Numbered from the stretch's first letter, positions 8,022 to 18,445 are shown. The stretch is 64,000 nucleotides of DNA from Melioribacteraceae bacterium (GCA_019638015.1 JAHBUP010000001.1:2202424-2266423), one strand, 5' to 3'. Program-made: numbers and translations. Notes: a model not told the origin generated them from the letters alone.

Positions 8022-9390
8022 TTATACCCCAGAGATGAATTATTATACCAATAGATAATCCTGCAATCATTGGTTCAATGAATAAAAACTGCTCCGGTAT
8101 TAGAGTGCTTTTACTAATTAACCAAATAAAAGAAACAAGTGTAGCAATTATAATTTGGTAAAACGCAATTTTGTTTGAAATTTTAAATTTCTTGTAATAA
8201 GCACTTATAATCAGCAAAATTAACCCGGGGATACAAACACTTCCAATTGAATACCAAATCTCAATAACCGAATTATAAAAATATGCGATTACAACAGAGA
8301 TTAGCATTGTTAATATTAATCCTACTTTAACAAACCATAGTTTTTTGAATTCATTTACATTTGGGAATATATATTTCATCAAATCATTACCAAAAGTTGT
8401 GGCGCTCAAAAATGTAAAACTATTTGAAGTTGATAAAATTGTAGCAAACATAGCTATAAAAAAAAGTCCTTTTAATCCTGGCATCAATAATTTATCCGCA
8501 AAAATTGGGAAAGCCATGACTGGCGTCGTTAGATTTGGTAAGTAGGCTTTTGCGTATAATCCCGTTGTTGTCGTTAAAAAATCAAAAAATGCCCAGAATA
8601 TTATAGAAATAATAATTCCATATTTCGCGGTTTTAGCGCTCTTCGCGGCATAGCAACGCTGATGAAATCCGGGATCGGCGAAAGTCCACGATGCAATTAT
8701 GAACCACACAATTATATAATGTGGTGTTATTGAATCAGGTATCGATAAATGACCAATAGGCAAATTAGTTTCAAGATAACTGTAGCCTCCTAAAACTGAT
8801 GCGGCTACAATTACAATTAGAATAAATCCTATAAACATTATAACAAATTGAAATACATCGGTATAAAGATCAGCTTTAAAACCACCTTTGAGTAAATATA
8901 TCGAAGAAAAGAAAGCACTTATTATCAAAGAAGCCAGAAGACTTATATCCAGTATCAGCGAAAATAAAGAAGCCACCATATATATATATGGCGCAGGTTG
9001 AACTAAAAAAAATATTAATAATGATGAAACTGCTGCAGTTTTTTTTCCATAGACTTCTTCTATCTTTTCTGGAATGGTTATCAAAACTGAATTTCTAATT
9101 TTTTCAGCGAAGAGATAAGCAAAAAGAATAGCAAATAGATAGTAAGGTAATCCTTGTGTTATCCAACTTAAAATTCCGTATCGGTATGTGAATTCCCCTA
9201 CCCCTAAAATACCTCCATACCAAGTAGATACATTTGTTATCACAAAGAGAATGAGACCGACTTTGCGGTTATTAAGCAGGAAGCTTTCTCTGTCATGCTC
9301 CCCATTTTTTGATGCTAAAAATCCTATCGTGATGAGAACTAAAAAAAAGAGTATAATTATTAGAATATCTAAATTATTTAAATAAACCAT
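7999..9390 (-). CDS. Sodium:solute symporter, candidate thiamine transporter
   Basis: A 463-residue inner-membrane protein with 12-13 hydrophobic helices and SSS-family features such as G-x-x-x-S-x-x-x-G-E-x-T-Y-R-Y in the first helices and a W-T-F-A-D-P-G-F-H-Q-R loop in the middle. SSS proteins use a sodium gradient to import small solutes. Here the gene overlaps the thiamine pyrophosphokinase gene by 17 bases and lies in an operon under a TPP riboswitch, so thiamine or a precursor is the inferred substrate. SSS-type thiamine transporters have been proposed by comparative genomics in other bacteria. The transport specificity itself cannot be seen in the sequence. Confidence 0.83.
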   Translation of the reverse strand: MVYLNNLDILIIILFFLVLITIGFLASKNGEHDRESFLLNNRKVGLILFVITNVSTWYGGILGVGEFTYRYGILSWITQGLPYYLFAILFAYLFAEKIRNSVLITIPEKIEEVYGKKTAAVSSLLIFFLVQPAPYIYMVASLFSLILDISLLASLIISAFFSSIYLLKGGFKADLYTDVFQFVIMFIGFILIVIVAASVLGGYSYLETNLPIGHLSIPDSITPHYIIVWFIIASWTFADPGFHQRCYAAKSAKTAKYGIIISIIFWAFFDFLTTTTGLYAKAYLPNLTTPVMAFPIFADKLLMPGLKGLFFIAMFATILSTSNSFTFLSATTFGNDLMKYIFPNVNEFKKLWFVKVGLILTMLISVVIAYFYNSVIEIWYSIGSVCIPGLILLIISAYYKKFKISNKIAFYQIIIATLVSFIWLISKSTLIPEQFLFIEPMIAGLSIGIIIHLWGIIKLRNDS

Positions 9391-10033
9391 ACTTTCTCAT
9401 TTTCTTAAAATCTCTAACTACTAAAACCGATCCATTTTCTATTCTAAGCTCAACTTTATTGGAAACTGCGACATTACTGGTACTTTCCTTTTCTCCAAAT
9501 GGGAGGTTCGATTTTAATAGTGGGTACTTCAAGCCAGTAGAGGATATTTTTGTTCTAGGTAATATTCCATAAATACTTATTATCTCATTACTTACAGTAT
9601 CTAATATAATATTATTCTGTGCAGTCTCCATAATTGAATTATGGTGTAGCAATTTAATATTTATCTTATCATGATATTTTATCAAAATACCAATATTACA
9701 AAAAGAATGATCGATACGATTGCCAGTTGCTCCAAGTAATAACGCTTCCTCATGTTTTAGTTTAATTGCTAATTTAATGCACTTTTCAATATCGGTATCG
9801 TTCTGCCTACTTAGATGAATTATTTTACTTTTTTTTCGAAAATGCTCCATCACTTTTGTTGAGACCGAATCAAAATCTCCTACTATATAATTGGGAGTCA
9901 GTCCCAACTCATAAGCAATATTTGCTCCACCATCGGCACAAATTAATGTAGAAAAGCCATTTTTTAATAAATAGTTCAGATTACCTCTCAGTGGACTATC
10001 CCCATTTCCTAATATCAAGCATCTCTTTTTCAT
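9374..10033 (-). CDS. thiN: Thiamine pyrophosphokinase
   Basis: A 219-residue cytoplasmic enzyme that converts thiamine and ATP directly to thiamine diphosphate and AMP. It shows the family pattern: C-A-D-G-G-A-N near residue 32, G-D-F-D-S at 52-56, N-D-T-D-x-x-K-C around 78-86, L-G-A-T-G-x-R-x-D-H around 99-108, and a weakly conserved C-terminal beta domain. The ATG overlaps the stop of the TonB receptor gene (ATGA), and its own end overlaps the symporter gene, so the three are translationally coupled. In this arrangement it would trap imported thiamine by phosphorylation. Confidence 0.92.
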   Translation of the reverse strand: MKKRCLILGNGDSPLRGNLNYLLKNGFSTLICADGGANIAYELGLTPNYIVGDFDSVSTKVMEHFRKKSKIIHLSRQNDTDIEKCIKLAIKLKHEEALLLGATGNRIDHSFCNIGILIKYHDKINIKLLHHNSIMETAQNNIILDTVSNEIISIYGILPRTKISSTGLKYPLLKSNLPFGEKESTSNVAVSNKVELRIENGSVLVVRDFKKMRKYGLFK

Positions 10034-12513
10034 AAGTTAATCGATACACCTCCTAAAATATTCCTCTCAGCGGCAGGGAAAAACTCAGATCCGATTCCGT
10101 AGGCCGCATATAAATTATCAAATAAATTATTGATTTGTAAATACGCCTTTACCTCCTTCAGAAAAGGAGACAAATCAAAAGTGTAACCTATAAATAAATT
10201 TGTAACAAAATAAGGATCCACCTTATTATCCGGATAATCCACAATTCCAGGATATTTGTTTAATATATTTTCCCCGAAATTATCGGTTAAAATACCAGAG
10301 ACATATTTATTAATTATCTGCAGGTTTAATCCTTTATAATTATACTGGATAATACCATTAATATTGGCTTCAGGAAAGCCAGCTATGGTATTGCCATTCA
10401 AATTAAGTTGAAGAGCTTCACTCGTGTTTGTAAGTGGGTTATAATAATCAATATAGACCAATCCTTCTTTAATGTAATCTTTAGAGAGTGATGCATTTAC
10501 TAGAAAATTAAAATTATTCATTAATTTAAAATTCGCGGAGCTTTCAAGACCATAATGGATTGTTTTTTTCATATTTCCTGTAATTGGTTGCCCGAACCTA
10601 TCGAGCTGACCATTTTTTACAATTTCATTGTTGAAGAGCATCAGATATAAATTAATTGAGAAGTCGATATTTTTTGTTCTATAACTGGAGCCCATTTCAA
10701 AATTATACATCGTTTCCGGGTGAACAAGCGGCTCATTAAAATTATATTTTCCATTATCAGTCAACTGAAATTGAGGAACCGCTCCTCCACTCGATTCTGC
10801 AGCATCATAATAGTTTTTTAACCTTGGTTCACGTGACGTATTTGCGAACATAATATAAAAATTCAAACCTGGGTAATACTGATAATTAATTCCAATTCTT
10901 GAATTAAGGAACGAATGATTTACTTTAAATTCATTTCCCAGATATTTTTCATTATGAAGTTTATAACGATTATATGAAAATTGTAATTCTGCCAATAAAT
11001 TTACCTTTTCAGAAATAAAATAATTTTCATTTACGAAAAAGTTTATAATGCTTTTTTGCCCCTCATAATAATAGTATCGGAAATCTTTTGGGAAACCCGA
11101 TGGTAAATTCTCCGCAAAATTTATACTCCCCCAATGAATAGAATTATGTTCCCTAATTTCACCTCCAATTATCAACTCACCATTTTTGTGAGTAATGTTC
11201 ACTCTAGGAATCCAACCCCATTGTTTATTTTCAACTTTAGCACGTATTAATGAATTTCCAGGATTACCTATAGGTCCAAAACCATTAATATTTGTAATTC
11301 TATAGTAAGATGTATCAGCCCAAGAGCCATCGTAATCAAAAAAACCTTCCCCCAATACTAAGAATAATGCCGAATTAAACTTTAGATTCTCGTTAATTAC
11401 CCAGTCGTTCAAAATTTCAAAATGCGGTTGATTAAAATTTTCAATCTCTTCAGGTCGTCTAATCGATGTATATGTATATTCACCATTATCTGCGCTCCAA
11501 TATGAATAATTTTCTCGTCTCAGTTTTTTATCATTAATTGCAAATTTTGGAAGTCCTGTATAGGCCAGTCCATCAGAAATAATTCCACCATATATATTTA
11601 TTTGAGAAGTAACGTTTTCATCAAATCGTACCGCGCTAAGGTGATACGAATTCAAATTACTCCAGCTCAAATCTCGATAACCGCTGCTCATAATCTTAGA
11701 TAGTTTAGCGTACACAGAATATTTTTGATCAATTAAACCACTTGAAACAGATGCAGAATATTTTCTTGTATTATAACTTCCATAGGATGATGATAATTCT
11801 ATTTTAGCTTTATCAGAGAAAGATGAAGTAATAATATTTACCGATCCTCCAATTGCCGGATATCCTATTAATCCATTTCCCGCTCCTCTTTGCACTTGAA
11901 TTATTTCAGTACTCCCTAGCAAATCGGGGAAGTCAATCCAATAAACATTATGATCCTCGGGATCGTTCTGTGGTATTCCATTAATAGATACTGAAATTCT
12001 TCTCTGGTCAAATCCACGAATACTCATATAATTATATCCAACTCCATTTCCACTCTCAGAATAAAAATGAACGGATGGCAGCGTACCCAATATTTCGGGA
12101 ATATCCTGAACAGAATAACTTGATGCAATTTCATCTCTTTTTATCTTGGAATAACTCATGGGAGATATGCCTTCCTTTGCGAGACTTCCTTGTACTAAAA
12201 TACTTTGACTCGAAATCAGTCTTGGTTCCAATTTTATAATAAATCCTTTGTCTGAAATTTCTGAGTAATTATATGTTTTGGTAATGAATGCTATATGGCT
12301 GAATTGGAATGAAGGGTTAGACGTAGAATCAAACTGAAGTTCAAAACTGCCATCAGGTAATGAAGCAGTACCGGAGAGATCGGCTTTGTTAATAATATTT
12401 ACAAAAGGAATTGGCTGATTAGTGGACGAGTCAACTAGCTTTCCTTTTAAAATATTTGATTGAGAAAAAAATGAACAGGGGAACAAAAGTAAAAGAATAA
12501 TTAAGAATTTCAT
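10030..12513 (-). CDS. TonB-dependent outer-membrane receptor, candidate thiamine/precursor uptake
   Basis: An 827-residue outer-membrane receptor with a signal peptide (cleavage near F-F-S-Q), a carboxypeptidase-regulatory-like beta domain at about 21-105 that opens with L-K-G-K-L-V-D-S, a plug domain at about 115-235 with S-I-R-G-F-D-Q-R and G-x-P-x-N-D-P-E, and a 22-strand-type barrel to the C terminus. A GGAGG lies before the ATG. The TPP riboswitch immediately upstream and thiN immediately downstream make thiamine, or a thiamine precursor or phosphate ester, the likely ligand. Receptors of this type under THI elements have been proposed in Bacteroidota. Energy would come from TonB-ExbBD encoded elsewhere. 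Confidence 0.9.
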   Translation of the reverse strand: MKFLIILLLLFPCSFFSQSNILKGKLVDSSTNQPIPFVNIINKADLSGTASLPDGSFELQFDSTSNPSFQFSHIAFITKTYNYSEISDKGFIIKLEPRLISSQSILVQGSLAKEGISPMSYSKIKRDEIASSYSVQDIPEILGTLPSVHFYSESGNGVGYNYMSIRGFDQRRISVSINGIPQNDPEDHNVYWIDFPDLLGSTEIIQVQRGAGNGLIGYPAIGGSVNIITSSFSDKAKIELSSSYGSYNTRKYSASVSSGLIDQKYSVYAKLSKIMSSGYRDLSWSNLNSYHLSAVRFDENVTSQINIYGGIISDGLAYTGLPKFAINDKKLRRENYSYWSADNGEYTYTSIRRPEEIENFNQPHFEILNDWVINENLKFNSALFLVLGEGFFDYDGSWADTSYYRITNINGFGPIGNPGNSLIRAKVENKQWGWIPRVNITHKNGELIIGGEIREHNSIHWGSINFAENLPSGFPKDFRYYYYEGQKSIINFFVNENYFISEKVNLLAELQFSYNRYKLHNEKYLGNEFKVNHSFLNSRIGINYQYYPGLNFYIMFANTSREPRLKNYYDAAESSGGAVPQFQLTDNGKYNFNEPLVHPETMYNFEMGSSYRTKNIDFSINLYLMLFNNEIVKNGQLDRFGQPITGNMKKTIHYGLESSANFKLMNNFNFLVNASLSKDYIKEGLVYIDYYNPLTNTSEALQLNLNGNTIAGFPEANINGIIQYNYKGLNLQIINKYVSGILTDNFGENILNKYPGIVDYPDNKVDPYFVTNLFIGYTFDLSPFLKEVKAYLQINNLFDNLYAAYGIGSEFFPAAERNILGGVSINL

Positions 12514-12531
12514 ATATCCTCCTTAAGATAT

Positions 12532-12557
12532 AAAAAAAGCCGTTTGGAAAACGGCTT
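12532..12557 (-). terminator. Riboswitch-controlled intrinsic terminator
   Basis: On the minus strand the arms AAGCCGTTT and AAACGGCTT (12549-12557 and 12537-12545) form a nine-pair hairpin with a three-base loop, followed by a run of seven T. It lies between the TPP aptamer and the receptor start. Its first arm can instead pair with the aptamer's 3' end (12572-12580), so it is the off-switch of the riboswitch. Confidence 0.85.
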
Positions 12558-12570
12558 ACTTAATTATTCT

Positions 12571-12655
12571 CCCGTTTTCCTACGCTGGCATTACCCAGAT
12601 CAGGTTCAAGGGTGTGATCTCAGCCTTGAGAAAAACGAAGGCACCCCTAACGACT
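12571..12655 (-). ncRNA. TPP riboswitch (THI element)
   Basis: Read on the minus strand, this contains the universally conserved THI-box segments: AGGGGTGCC, then CTGAGA, ACCC, ACCTGATCTGGGTAATGCCA and GCGTAGG in the correct order. It binds thiamine diphosphate and controls the receptor-thiN-symporter operon. The last bases, GGAAAACGG (12572-12580), are fully complementary to CCGTTTTCC in the terminator's first arm and loop (12546-12554). This is consistent with the usual logic: ligand absent, antiterminator forms and genes are on; ligand bound, the aptamer closes and the terminator forms. Confidence 0.96.
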
Positions 12656-12677
12656 TATACTTTTAATTAATGAACAG

Positions 12678-15233
12678 TTATAGTTTTATATTTAATTTTT
12701 GTCCAACTTTTACAACTTCAGATTTCATATTATTCCATAACATAATATCGGCAACCTTAATATTGTAGGCTTTTGCAATGGTCCACAAACTTTCACCACT
12801 TACAACTTTGTGAATTTTAGAACCACTTGTTGCTGCTCTATTTTTATTCGAAGAATTTGGATCATTATCACTGTAAATACTTAAAGATTTTCCAGCAATT
12901 AAATTATTGGATTTAAGGTTATTCCATTCTTTTATTTCGTTAACTGTGACATCAAATTTTTCAGCGATTTCGCTAATTGAATCCCCCTTCTTAATTTTAT
13001 AGCTAACCATATTAGATTTTGAAGAGGAAGTATTGTCACCAATTGAAGTTGACGAAGAATTTGCTTGCACACTCAAAAGTTGATTTACCTTTATTTTATT
13101 ACTTTGAAGATCGTTCCATTTTCTTAACTGTGCAGTTGTAACACCATATTTGAGGGCAATCTCACCTAAAGTATCTCCTTTTTTAACTTTATAGGTTGAT
13201 ACTTTAGTTTCTGAACCGGAATTTGAGGCTTTTGCTACACGTTGGGTATTGCCCGAATGGATAAGTAATTTTTTTCCAATATTTATGTTGTTGGATTTAA
13301 GATTATTCCAGTCTTTCAATTGAGCAATTGTTACCCCATAACGTGAAGCTATCTTAGATAAATTTTCACCCCGCTTAACTCGATGCTCAATTTGTTTGTC
13401 TCCATTATTTACTACAAGAATAGAGCTTTTCTCATTTTCACTCAATGATTCAAGTGAGCTGTAATAAGCGAGTTTATCGGTAGGAACGTAAATGGATAAT
13501 GACTGCCCAACTCTAACTCGTGAAGTATAGGGAATATTATTCCAAATTCTCAAATCCGCTACACGTACATTAAATAAATCCGCGATATCGATAAGATTAT
13601 CTTTATTTTTTACAGTGTAGGTTACTGCAGATTTGCCTTCGGGCGCCGAAAAATTAATTGTATCTGTTAACATATCCTGATACAAATTAGCAAATTTTGC
13701 ATCTTCTAAAGTTTGTGTAATTTTGAATTGATAAGTAGGACTGCTTTCAAGAGAGGTGATTTCTTCCTCGATAGCAGGTAGTATATCTGTATTTATTACA
13801 ATTTCATCTTCACGCACAGTAGTTTTAGGGATCTTTATTTCTGTTTCTGCTTTAAGTTTGGTTTTTGCGCTTATGTTGTTGTATTTAGCTAATTCGGAGA
13901 TGCTCACATCGTACAATTTTGCTATCTCGGCTAACCCTTGTCCACTTTTTACTGAATGAACAACATATTGCACTTTTATATCATCGGGTACATTATTATA
14001 ATTATCAACGAATGCTTCATATGTTTTGGCGGGTACTTTAAGAGGATATCCGCCATCATAATCTTGTGGCGTTGAATTTTGAGTTAGTTCAGGATTCATA
14101 TCTCGCAATAATTCAACACTAATTCCAGCGCATTTTGCCAAGACACTCAAATCAACCGCTTCTTTTATAAGATGCACTTTATATTCATGTGGTTTTTCAT
14201 ACTGGATGTCTGTAAAACCATATTTCTCTGGTTGACTGGCAATTAATGTTACAGCTATATATTGAGGCACGTAGTTTCTTGTTTCTTTAGGAAGGAAACT
14301 TCTCATTTCCCAAAAATCTTTAGAGCTTGAGCGGCGTATTGCTTTCCTCACTCTTCCTTCCCCACTGTTGTAAGAAGCAATTGCTAAATACCAGTCACCT
14401 AACGAATAATATAAATCTCTCAAATGTCTTGCGGCAGCTCTAGTTGCTTTTTCGGGATCTCTTCTTTCATCAATATAGAGAGATACTTTTAAATCGTACA
14501 ACCTACCGGTACCTTTTATAAATTGCCAAGGACCAACCGCTTTAGCCCACGAACGAGCAAAAGGATTTAGTCCACTTTCAACCATACTCAAAAAGATTAA
14601 TTGCTGTGGTACTTTTTCCTCTTTAAATATTTTAGCCATCATAGGAAAGTATTTTCCGGAACGTGTAAGCCAAAGATTAATATGCTTTCTACCTTTGCCT
14701 GTAAAATATTCTATATACTGCTCAACATATCTATTCATATCCAACTTAAAATCGCCAACTACAACAGTAACATTTTCAACATTCTTTTCAATTTTTTCAT
14801 CCTCTTCAATAACTACATCTTTAATTTTATTATTCATCCATTCTTCAAATGCGGAAATAGATACATTTTCTGGAACGTCTTCAATACTGTCTAGAAACCT
14901 TTGGTAGTCTTCTACTATTGCATTTTCTAATTCTGAATAAGATTCGTTCTCATCTATGTTCGGGAAATAACTTAACTTATTAATTATTACCATTGCAGAT
15001 TCAAAATAATTGATAGCTTCAACCTTAAAACCAAGTTTTTGCTGATAAAGCGCATTCACATAATCGCGTCTTGCGCTCTCGAGCATTTGGTTTACCGAAG
15101 AAGAAGATAGTTCTTCATTTGAATTGCTCTTAAACCTAAAATTATTTTGATTTTTATCTGAACTTATTGAAGAACATGAGGTGAGAAATACTACAAAAAT
15201 GATTAGTAATGCAAATATTAGGGCTTTTTTCAC
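12678..15233 (-). CDS. mltD: MltD-like lytic transglycosylase lipoprotein with six LysM repeats
   Basis: An 851-residue lipoprotein with lipobox L-T-S-C around residues 17-20. The SLT/goose-lysozyme-type catalytic domain spans about 185-310: M-V-E-S-G-L-N-P-F contains the catalytic Glu (E219), followed by G-P-W-Q-F-I and Y-N-S-G-E-G. Six LysM peptidoglycan-binding repeats of about 45 residues follow from about residue 425 to the end, against two in E. coli MltD. The enzyme cleaves murein glycan strands to 1,6-anhydro products. The GTG at 15233 is preferred over the one at 15239 because a GGAG then lies five bases upstream and the signal peptide starts M-K-K. No co-transcribed neighbour is evident. 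Confidence 0.93.
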   Translation of the reverse strand: MKKALIFALLIIFVVFLTSCSSISSDKNQNNFRFKSNSNEELSSSSVNQMLESARRDYVNALYQQKLGFKVEAINYFESAMVIINKLSYFPNIDENESYSELENAIVEDYQRFLDSIEDVPENVSISAFEEWMNNKIKDVVIEEDEKIEKNVENVTVVVGDFKLDMNRYVEQYIEYFTGKGRKHINLWLTRSGKYFPMMAKIFKEEKVPQQLIFLSMVESGLNPFARSWAKAVGPWQFIKGTGRLYDLKVSLYIDERRDPEKATRAAARHLRDLYYSLGDWYLAIASYNSGEGRVRKAIRRSSSKDFWEMRSFLPKETRNYVPQYIAVTLIASQPEKYGFTDIQYEKPHEYKVHLIKEAVDLSVLAKCAGISVELLRDMNPELTQNSTPQDYDGGYPLKVPAKTYEAFVDNYNNVPDDIKVQYVVHSVKSGQGLAEIAKLYDVSISELAKYNNISAKTKLKAETEIKIPKTTVREDEIVINTDILPAIEEEITSLESSPTYQFKITQTLEDAKFANLYQDMLTDTINFSAPEGKSAVTYTVKNKDNLIDIADLFNVRVADLRIWNNIPYTSRVRVGQSLSIYVPTDKLAYYSSLESLSENEKSSILVVNNGDKQIEHRVKRGENLSKIASRYGVTIAQLKDWNNLKSNNINIGKKLLIHSGNTQRVAKASNSGSETKVSTYKVKKGDTLGEIALKYGVTTAQLRKWNDLQSNKIKVNQLLSVQANSSSTSIGDNTSSSKSNMVSYKIKKGDSISEIAEKFDVTVNEIKEWNNLKSNNLIAGKSLSIYSDNDPNSSNKNRAATSGSKIHKVVSGESLWTIAKAYNIKVADIMLWNNMKSEVVKVGQKLNIKL

Positions 15234-15304
15234 ACACACTCCGCTGATTTGAATTCTGATTGCAATTTAGTAGGTTATAAAAAGATTGTCAAGGTCTTTA
15301 TTAA

Positions 15305-15334
15305 AATAAATGCTCTTAAGCATTTATTAACAAT
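15305..15334 (-). terminator. Probable terminator after the carboxyltransferase gene
   Basis: The arms AATAAATGCT and AGCATTTATT form a ten-pair hairpin with a four-base loop 28 bases past the carboxyltransferase stop. On the minus strand it is followed by a T-rich stretch. The stem is AT-rich and therefore weaker than the others in the window. Confidence 0.5.
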
Positions 15335-15356
15335 AACTTAGAAATTTAAAAAATGA

Positions 15357-16898
15357 CTATAATGGAATATTACAATGTTTCTTTTTTGGATTTGAATCTA
15401 TTTTCGATTTTAAAATATTAAGTGAGTTTATAAGTTTAATTCTGGTTTCCCTAGGTAAGATTACTTCGTCGATATACCCTCTTTCAGCTGCATAATAAGG
15501 ATTAGCAAATTTCTCGATATATTCTTCTAATTTTTCGTTCAACTTTTTTTCTGGATTTTTAGATGATGCGATTTCCTTTTTAAATATAATTTCAACTGCA
15601 CCTTTTGGTCCCATAACTGCAATTTCGGCACCTGGCCAAGCAAAATTAAAATCACCCCGTATATGTTTGGAATTCATTACATCATAGGCACCGCCATAAG
15701 CCTTGCGTAATATTACTGTTATTTTTGGTACAGTAGCTTCGCAAAATGCAAATAATAACTTTGAACCGTGACGAATGATACCATTCCATTCTTGCTCGGT
15801 GCCCGGTAAAAATCCGGGGACATCTTCCAAAACAACTAGAGGAATATTAAACGCATCACAAAATCTTACAAACCTAGCCCCTTTAACGGAGGAATTTATA
15901 TCCAATACTCCCGCAAGAACTGCTGGCTGGTTCGCTACAATTCCAACGGCTATTCCTCCTATTCGTGCAAATCCAACAACTATATTTTGAGCATAATATT
16001 GGTGAACCTCTAAAAAATCATCATCTATCAAATAGTTGATAATATTTTTTACATCGTATGGTTTACTGTTGTTGTCTGGCAGAATCTCGTCAAGCTTTTC
16101 AACAAACTGCGATTTAGTTTCTTCATAAACTTTATCATCACTTCTATCCTTCCAATTAGAAGGAATAAGTGAAATTAGTTTTCTTAAATTTTCTAATAAC
16201 TCAACCTCACTATCATAAACAAAATGCGCGACCCCACTTTTAGATGCGTGAGTTTCCGCACCCCCAAGATCTTCAAACGATACTTCTTCATGAGTTACAG
16301 TTTTTACTACATTAGGGCCGGTCACAAACATATGGCTGGTATGTTTAACCATAAATATGAAATCTGTTATTGCAGGTGAGTATACTGCACCCCCCGCGCA
16401 TGGGCCTAAAACTGCCGAAATTTGTGGAACCACACCCGAAGCCAGTGTATTCCTTAAAAATATTTCAGCATAGCCGCCAAGACTGTCTACTCCCTCCTGA
16501 ATTCGCGCACCCCCAGAATCATTCAAACCAATAATTGGAAATCCGAGTTTTAATGCCATATCCATTATCTTGCATATTTTTTTGGCATGTGATTCTGAAA
16601 GCGACCCTCCAAATACTGTAAAATCTTGGCTGAAAATTGCGACTGATTTCCCCATAATTCTTGCGAAACCTGTAACAACCCCATCCCCTAATACCTTCTG
16701 ATTCTCCAATCCAAAATCGGCAGAGCGGTGCTTCACAAAAATATCTATTTCTTCAAATGATCCATCATCAACTAATAATTCAATTCTTTCACGTGCGGTT
16801 AACTTTCCTTTTTGATGCTGAGATTCAATTTTTTCTAAACCCCCTCCAACAAGTGCCTCTTCTCTCATCCTAATTAATTTTTCAAACTTTTCTTCCAT
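15357..16898 (-). CDS. pccB: Acyl-CoA carboxylase carboxyltransferase subunit (propionyl-CoA carboxylase beta type)
   Basis: A 513-residue protein with the two crotonase-fold halves of the carboxyltransferase family. The N half has [15 protein letters not shown] and the oxyanion-hole region [11 protein letters not shown]. The C half has [13 protein letters not shown] and [12 protein letters not shown]. Members move carboxyl from biotin to propionyl- or acetyl-CoA, or act in methylmalonyl-CoA decarboxylase. No biotin carboxylase or biotin carrier gene is adjacent, so the partner must be elsewhere. It lies only 10 bases after a degenerate ABC ATPase gene and is probably co-transcribed with it. 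Confidence 0.88.
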   Translation of the reverse strand: MEEKFEKLIRMREEALVGGGLEKIESQHQKGKLTARERIELLVDDGSFEEIDIFVKHRSADFGLENQKVLGDGVVTGFARIMGKSVAIFSQDFTVFGGSLSESHAKKICKIMDMALKLGFPIIGLNDSGGARIQEGVDSLGGYAEIFLRNTLASGVVPQISAVLGPCAGGAVYSPAITDFIFMVKHTSHMFVTGPNVVKTVTHEEVSFEDLGGAETHASKSGVAHFVYDSEVELLENLRKLISLIPSNWKDRSDDKVYEETKSQFVEKLDEILPDNNSKPYDVKNIINYLIDDDFLEVHQYYAQNIVVGFARIGGIAVGIVANQPAVLAGVLDINSSVKGARFVRFCDAFNIPLVVLEDVPGFLPGTEQEWNGIIRHGSKLLFAFCEATVPKITVILRKAYGGAYDVMNSKHIRGDFNFAWPGAEIAVMGPKGAVEIIFKKEIASSKNPEKKLNEKLEEYIEKFANPYYAAERGYIDEVILPRETRIKLINSLNILKSKIDSNPKKKHCNIPL

Positions 16899-16908
16899 TA
16901 CAAACCTT

Positions 16909-17649
16909 TCAAATTGAAATGTTTATGAATCTCTGTGATTCAATTTTCTTAAATTCACCTTCGATTGTGCTTCGAAGAGTCAGAAATTCATTTGAACTAA
17001 TTAATTTTGAGATGTCTTCTGAATCAGCAACAAAAGTATAATTATTTACTACTTCTGCCGGGTTTTTCTTTAGCAATAAAATATTTTTTGCAAGGATTAA
17101 AGCTTCTGAGATGCTTGTTGTCGCTAAAACTATAATAATATTTTTAGCGGATATATTTTTTACAACTTCGTAACATTCCTCTTTTGTACGTCCATCCATC
17201 TTTGAGAAAGGATTATCGAGAACTAAAATATTAGGTTTAACCGCAAGTGCTCGGGCGGCAGAAATTCTGAATCGAAATCCTAAACTATTATTATGAGGAA
17301 TATGTTTCTCATACCCATTCAATCCAATTAATGAAACTATATTTTCCAATTCTGTATTAGTGAGTTCGCTACTAAAATATTTAATATTTTCAATTACATT
17401 CAGCCAGGGGAAAGATGATGGCTGCTCTGGAATGAATGCTATTTTAGAATCACTCGAAAAATGCACATTTCCAATATCCGGCAATTCAATACCAGCAATA
17501 ATTTTTAAGAGTGTTGTTTTGCCTGATCCTTCAGGCGCAATAATTGCCATATTTTCGTTAGATATTTTTAAAGAGATATCCTTTAAAATAATTTTATTAA
17601 ATCCGCGCCCATCTGTATAGGATTTGGAAATTTTATCAATATCAATCAT
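16909..17649 (-). CDS. ABC transporter ATPase-like protein with degenerate catalytic motifs
   Basis: A 246-residue protein with the layout of NrtD/SsuB/TauB-type ABC ATPases. Walker A is intact (A-P-E-G-S-G-K-T at 38-45) and the Q-loop region E-Q-P-S-S-F-P-W is present at about 75-82. However, the signature LSGG is replaced by N-S-L-G-F-R around 121-126, Walker B ends in L-D-N-P instead of L-D-E-P (N146), and the switch His is replaced by Thr (T178 in L-A-T-T-S). It should bind ATP but hydrolyse it poorly. The ATG at 17649 has a GGAGG six bases upstream and overlaps the permease stop (ATGA), which is why it is preferred to the in-frame TTG at 17661. Confidence 0.8.
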   Translation of the reverse strand: MIDIDKISKSYTDGRGFNKIILKDISLKISNENMAIIAPEGSGKTTLLKIIAGIELPDIGNVHFSSDSKIAFIPEQPSSFPWLNVIENIKYFSSELTNTELENIVSLIGLNGYEKHIPHNNSLGFRFRISAARALAVKPNILVLDNPFSKMDGRTKEECYEVVKNISAKNIIIVLATTSISEALILAKNILLLKKNPAEVVNNYTFVADSEDISKLISSNEFLTLRSTIEGEFKKIESQRFINISI

Positions 17650-18392
17650 AGTGTCCTCCAAAATGCATATTTCTTTACAGAAATTTTCAGTAAAAGAAAA
17701 TTGAGCTTATACAACAGCGCTGTAATAATTATTAAAGGAAATAAACCGGTAAAATCCCTATAGGCTAAAATTTGTTTAATTACATAGCCAACTCCAATAT
17801 CGAGGTGGATAAACTCATATGTTAAAACAAGTAACCACATAGATGATTGTTTTTCTATGATCGATTTGAAAATTTTAGGTATGTGCAATTTCCATCTTAT
17901 TTCAGCCAAATCTTTAGTCTTTTCTGAAGATAAACTCATAACAGTAAGTTCGTAAGGTTCATCATTTTTAGTAGTACTAATAAGTTCATTCATTAATCCA
18001 AGAAATTGTATAACCAGCATGAAAATCATGAACGCCACAATACTATTACCAAACCAAAATCCTATTAAAACGACAATAAAAAATATATTTACACTTCTAA
18101 GCCATGAAAAAGATTTAAATAATTCATGCTGCGTTTCTCCAAAATAAATTGATAAACCTCTCAAAATCCAAGTAAGGAAATAACCGCATAAAAAGGAAAA
18201 TACTATAACTGAGTAAGTTTCTAATAGCGAAATGGCAATATTGTAATCATTCCAAATTGTTGTAAATGATTCTAAAATAAAGGATGGTTTTGGAAGAATG
18301 TTATTGAGTGGTAGGATAAACTCAAATAGAATCACATAAACAAAAAGAAATGTTAATAATATCTTTGACGAAGCGCTAATTTTTGTATTCAT
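17646..18392 (-). CDS. ABC transporter permease-like protein (SsuC/TauC type, divergent)
   Basis: A 248-residue protein with five or six hydrophobic helices and the overall plan of binding-protein-dependent permeases: L-P-x-P-S near residue 34 and a W-x-L-H-I-P-K-I-F cytoplasmic loop around 168-176. The usual E-A-A-x-x-x-G motif before that loop is not conserved. It is translationally coupled to the degenerate ATPase gene. No periplasmic binding protein is encoded nearby, so either it resides elsewhere or the pair is no longer a normal importer. The substrate is unknown. Confidence 0.7.
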   Translation of the reverse strand: MNTKISASSKILLTFLFVYVILFEFILPLNNILPKPSFILESFTTIWNDYNIAISLLETYSVIVFSFLCGYFLTWILRGLSIYFGETQHELFKSFSWLRSVNIFFIVVLIGFWFGNSIVAFMIFMLVIQFLGLMNELISTTKNDEPYELTVMSLSSEKTKDLAEIRWKLHIPKIFKSIIEKQSSMWLLVLTYEFIHLDIGVGYVIKQILAYRDFTGLFPLIIITALLYKLNFLLLKISVKKYAFWRTL

Positions 18393-18445
18393 GTAAATGT
18401 TTAATGATTTTATTGCAAAATATAGATTGATCGGTTTGAAAGCAA

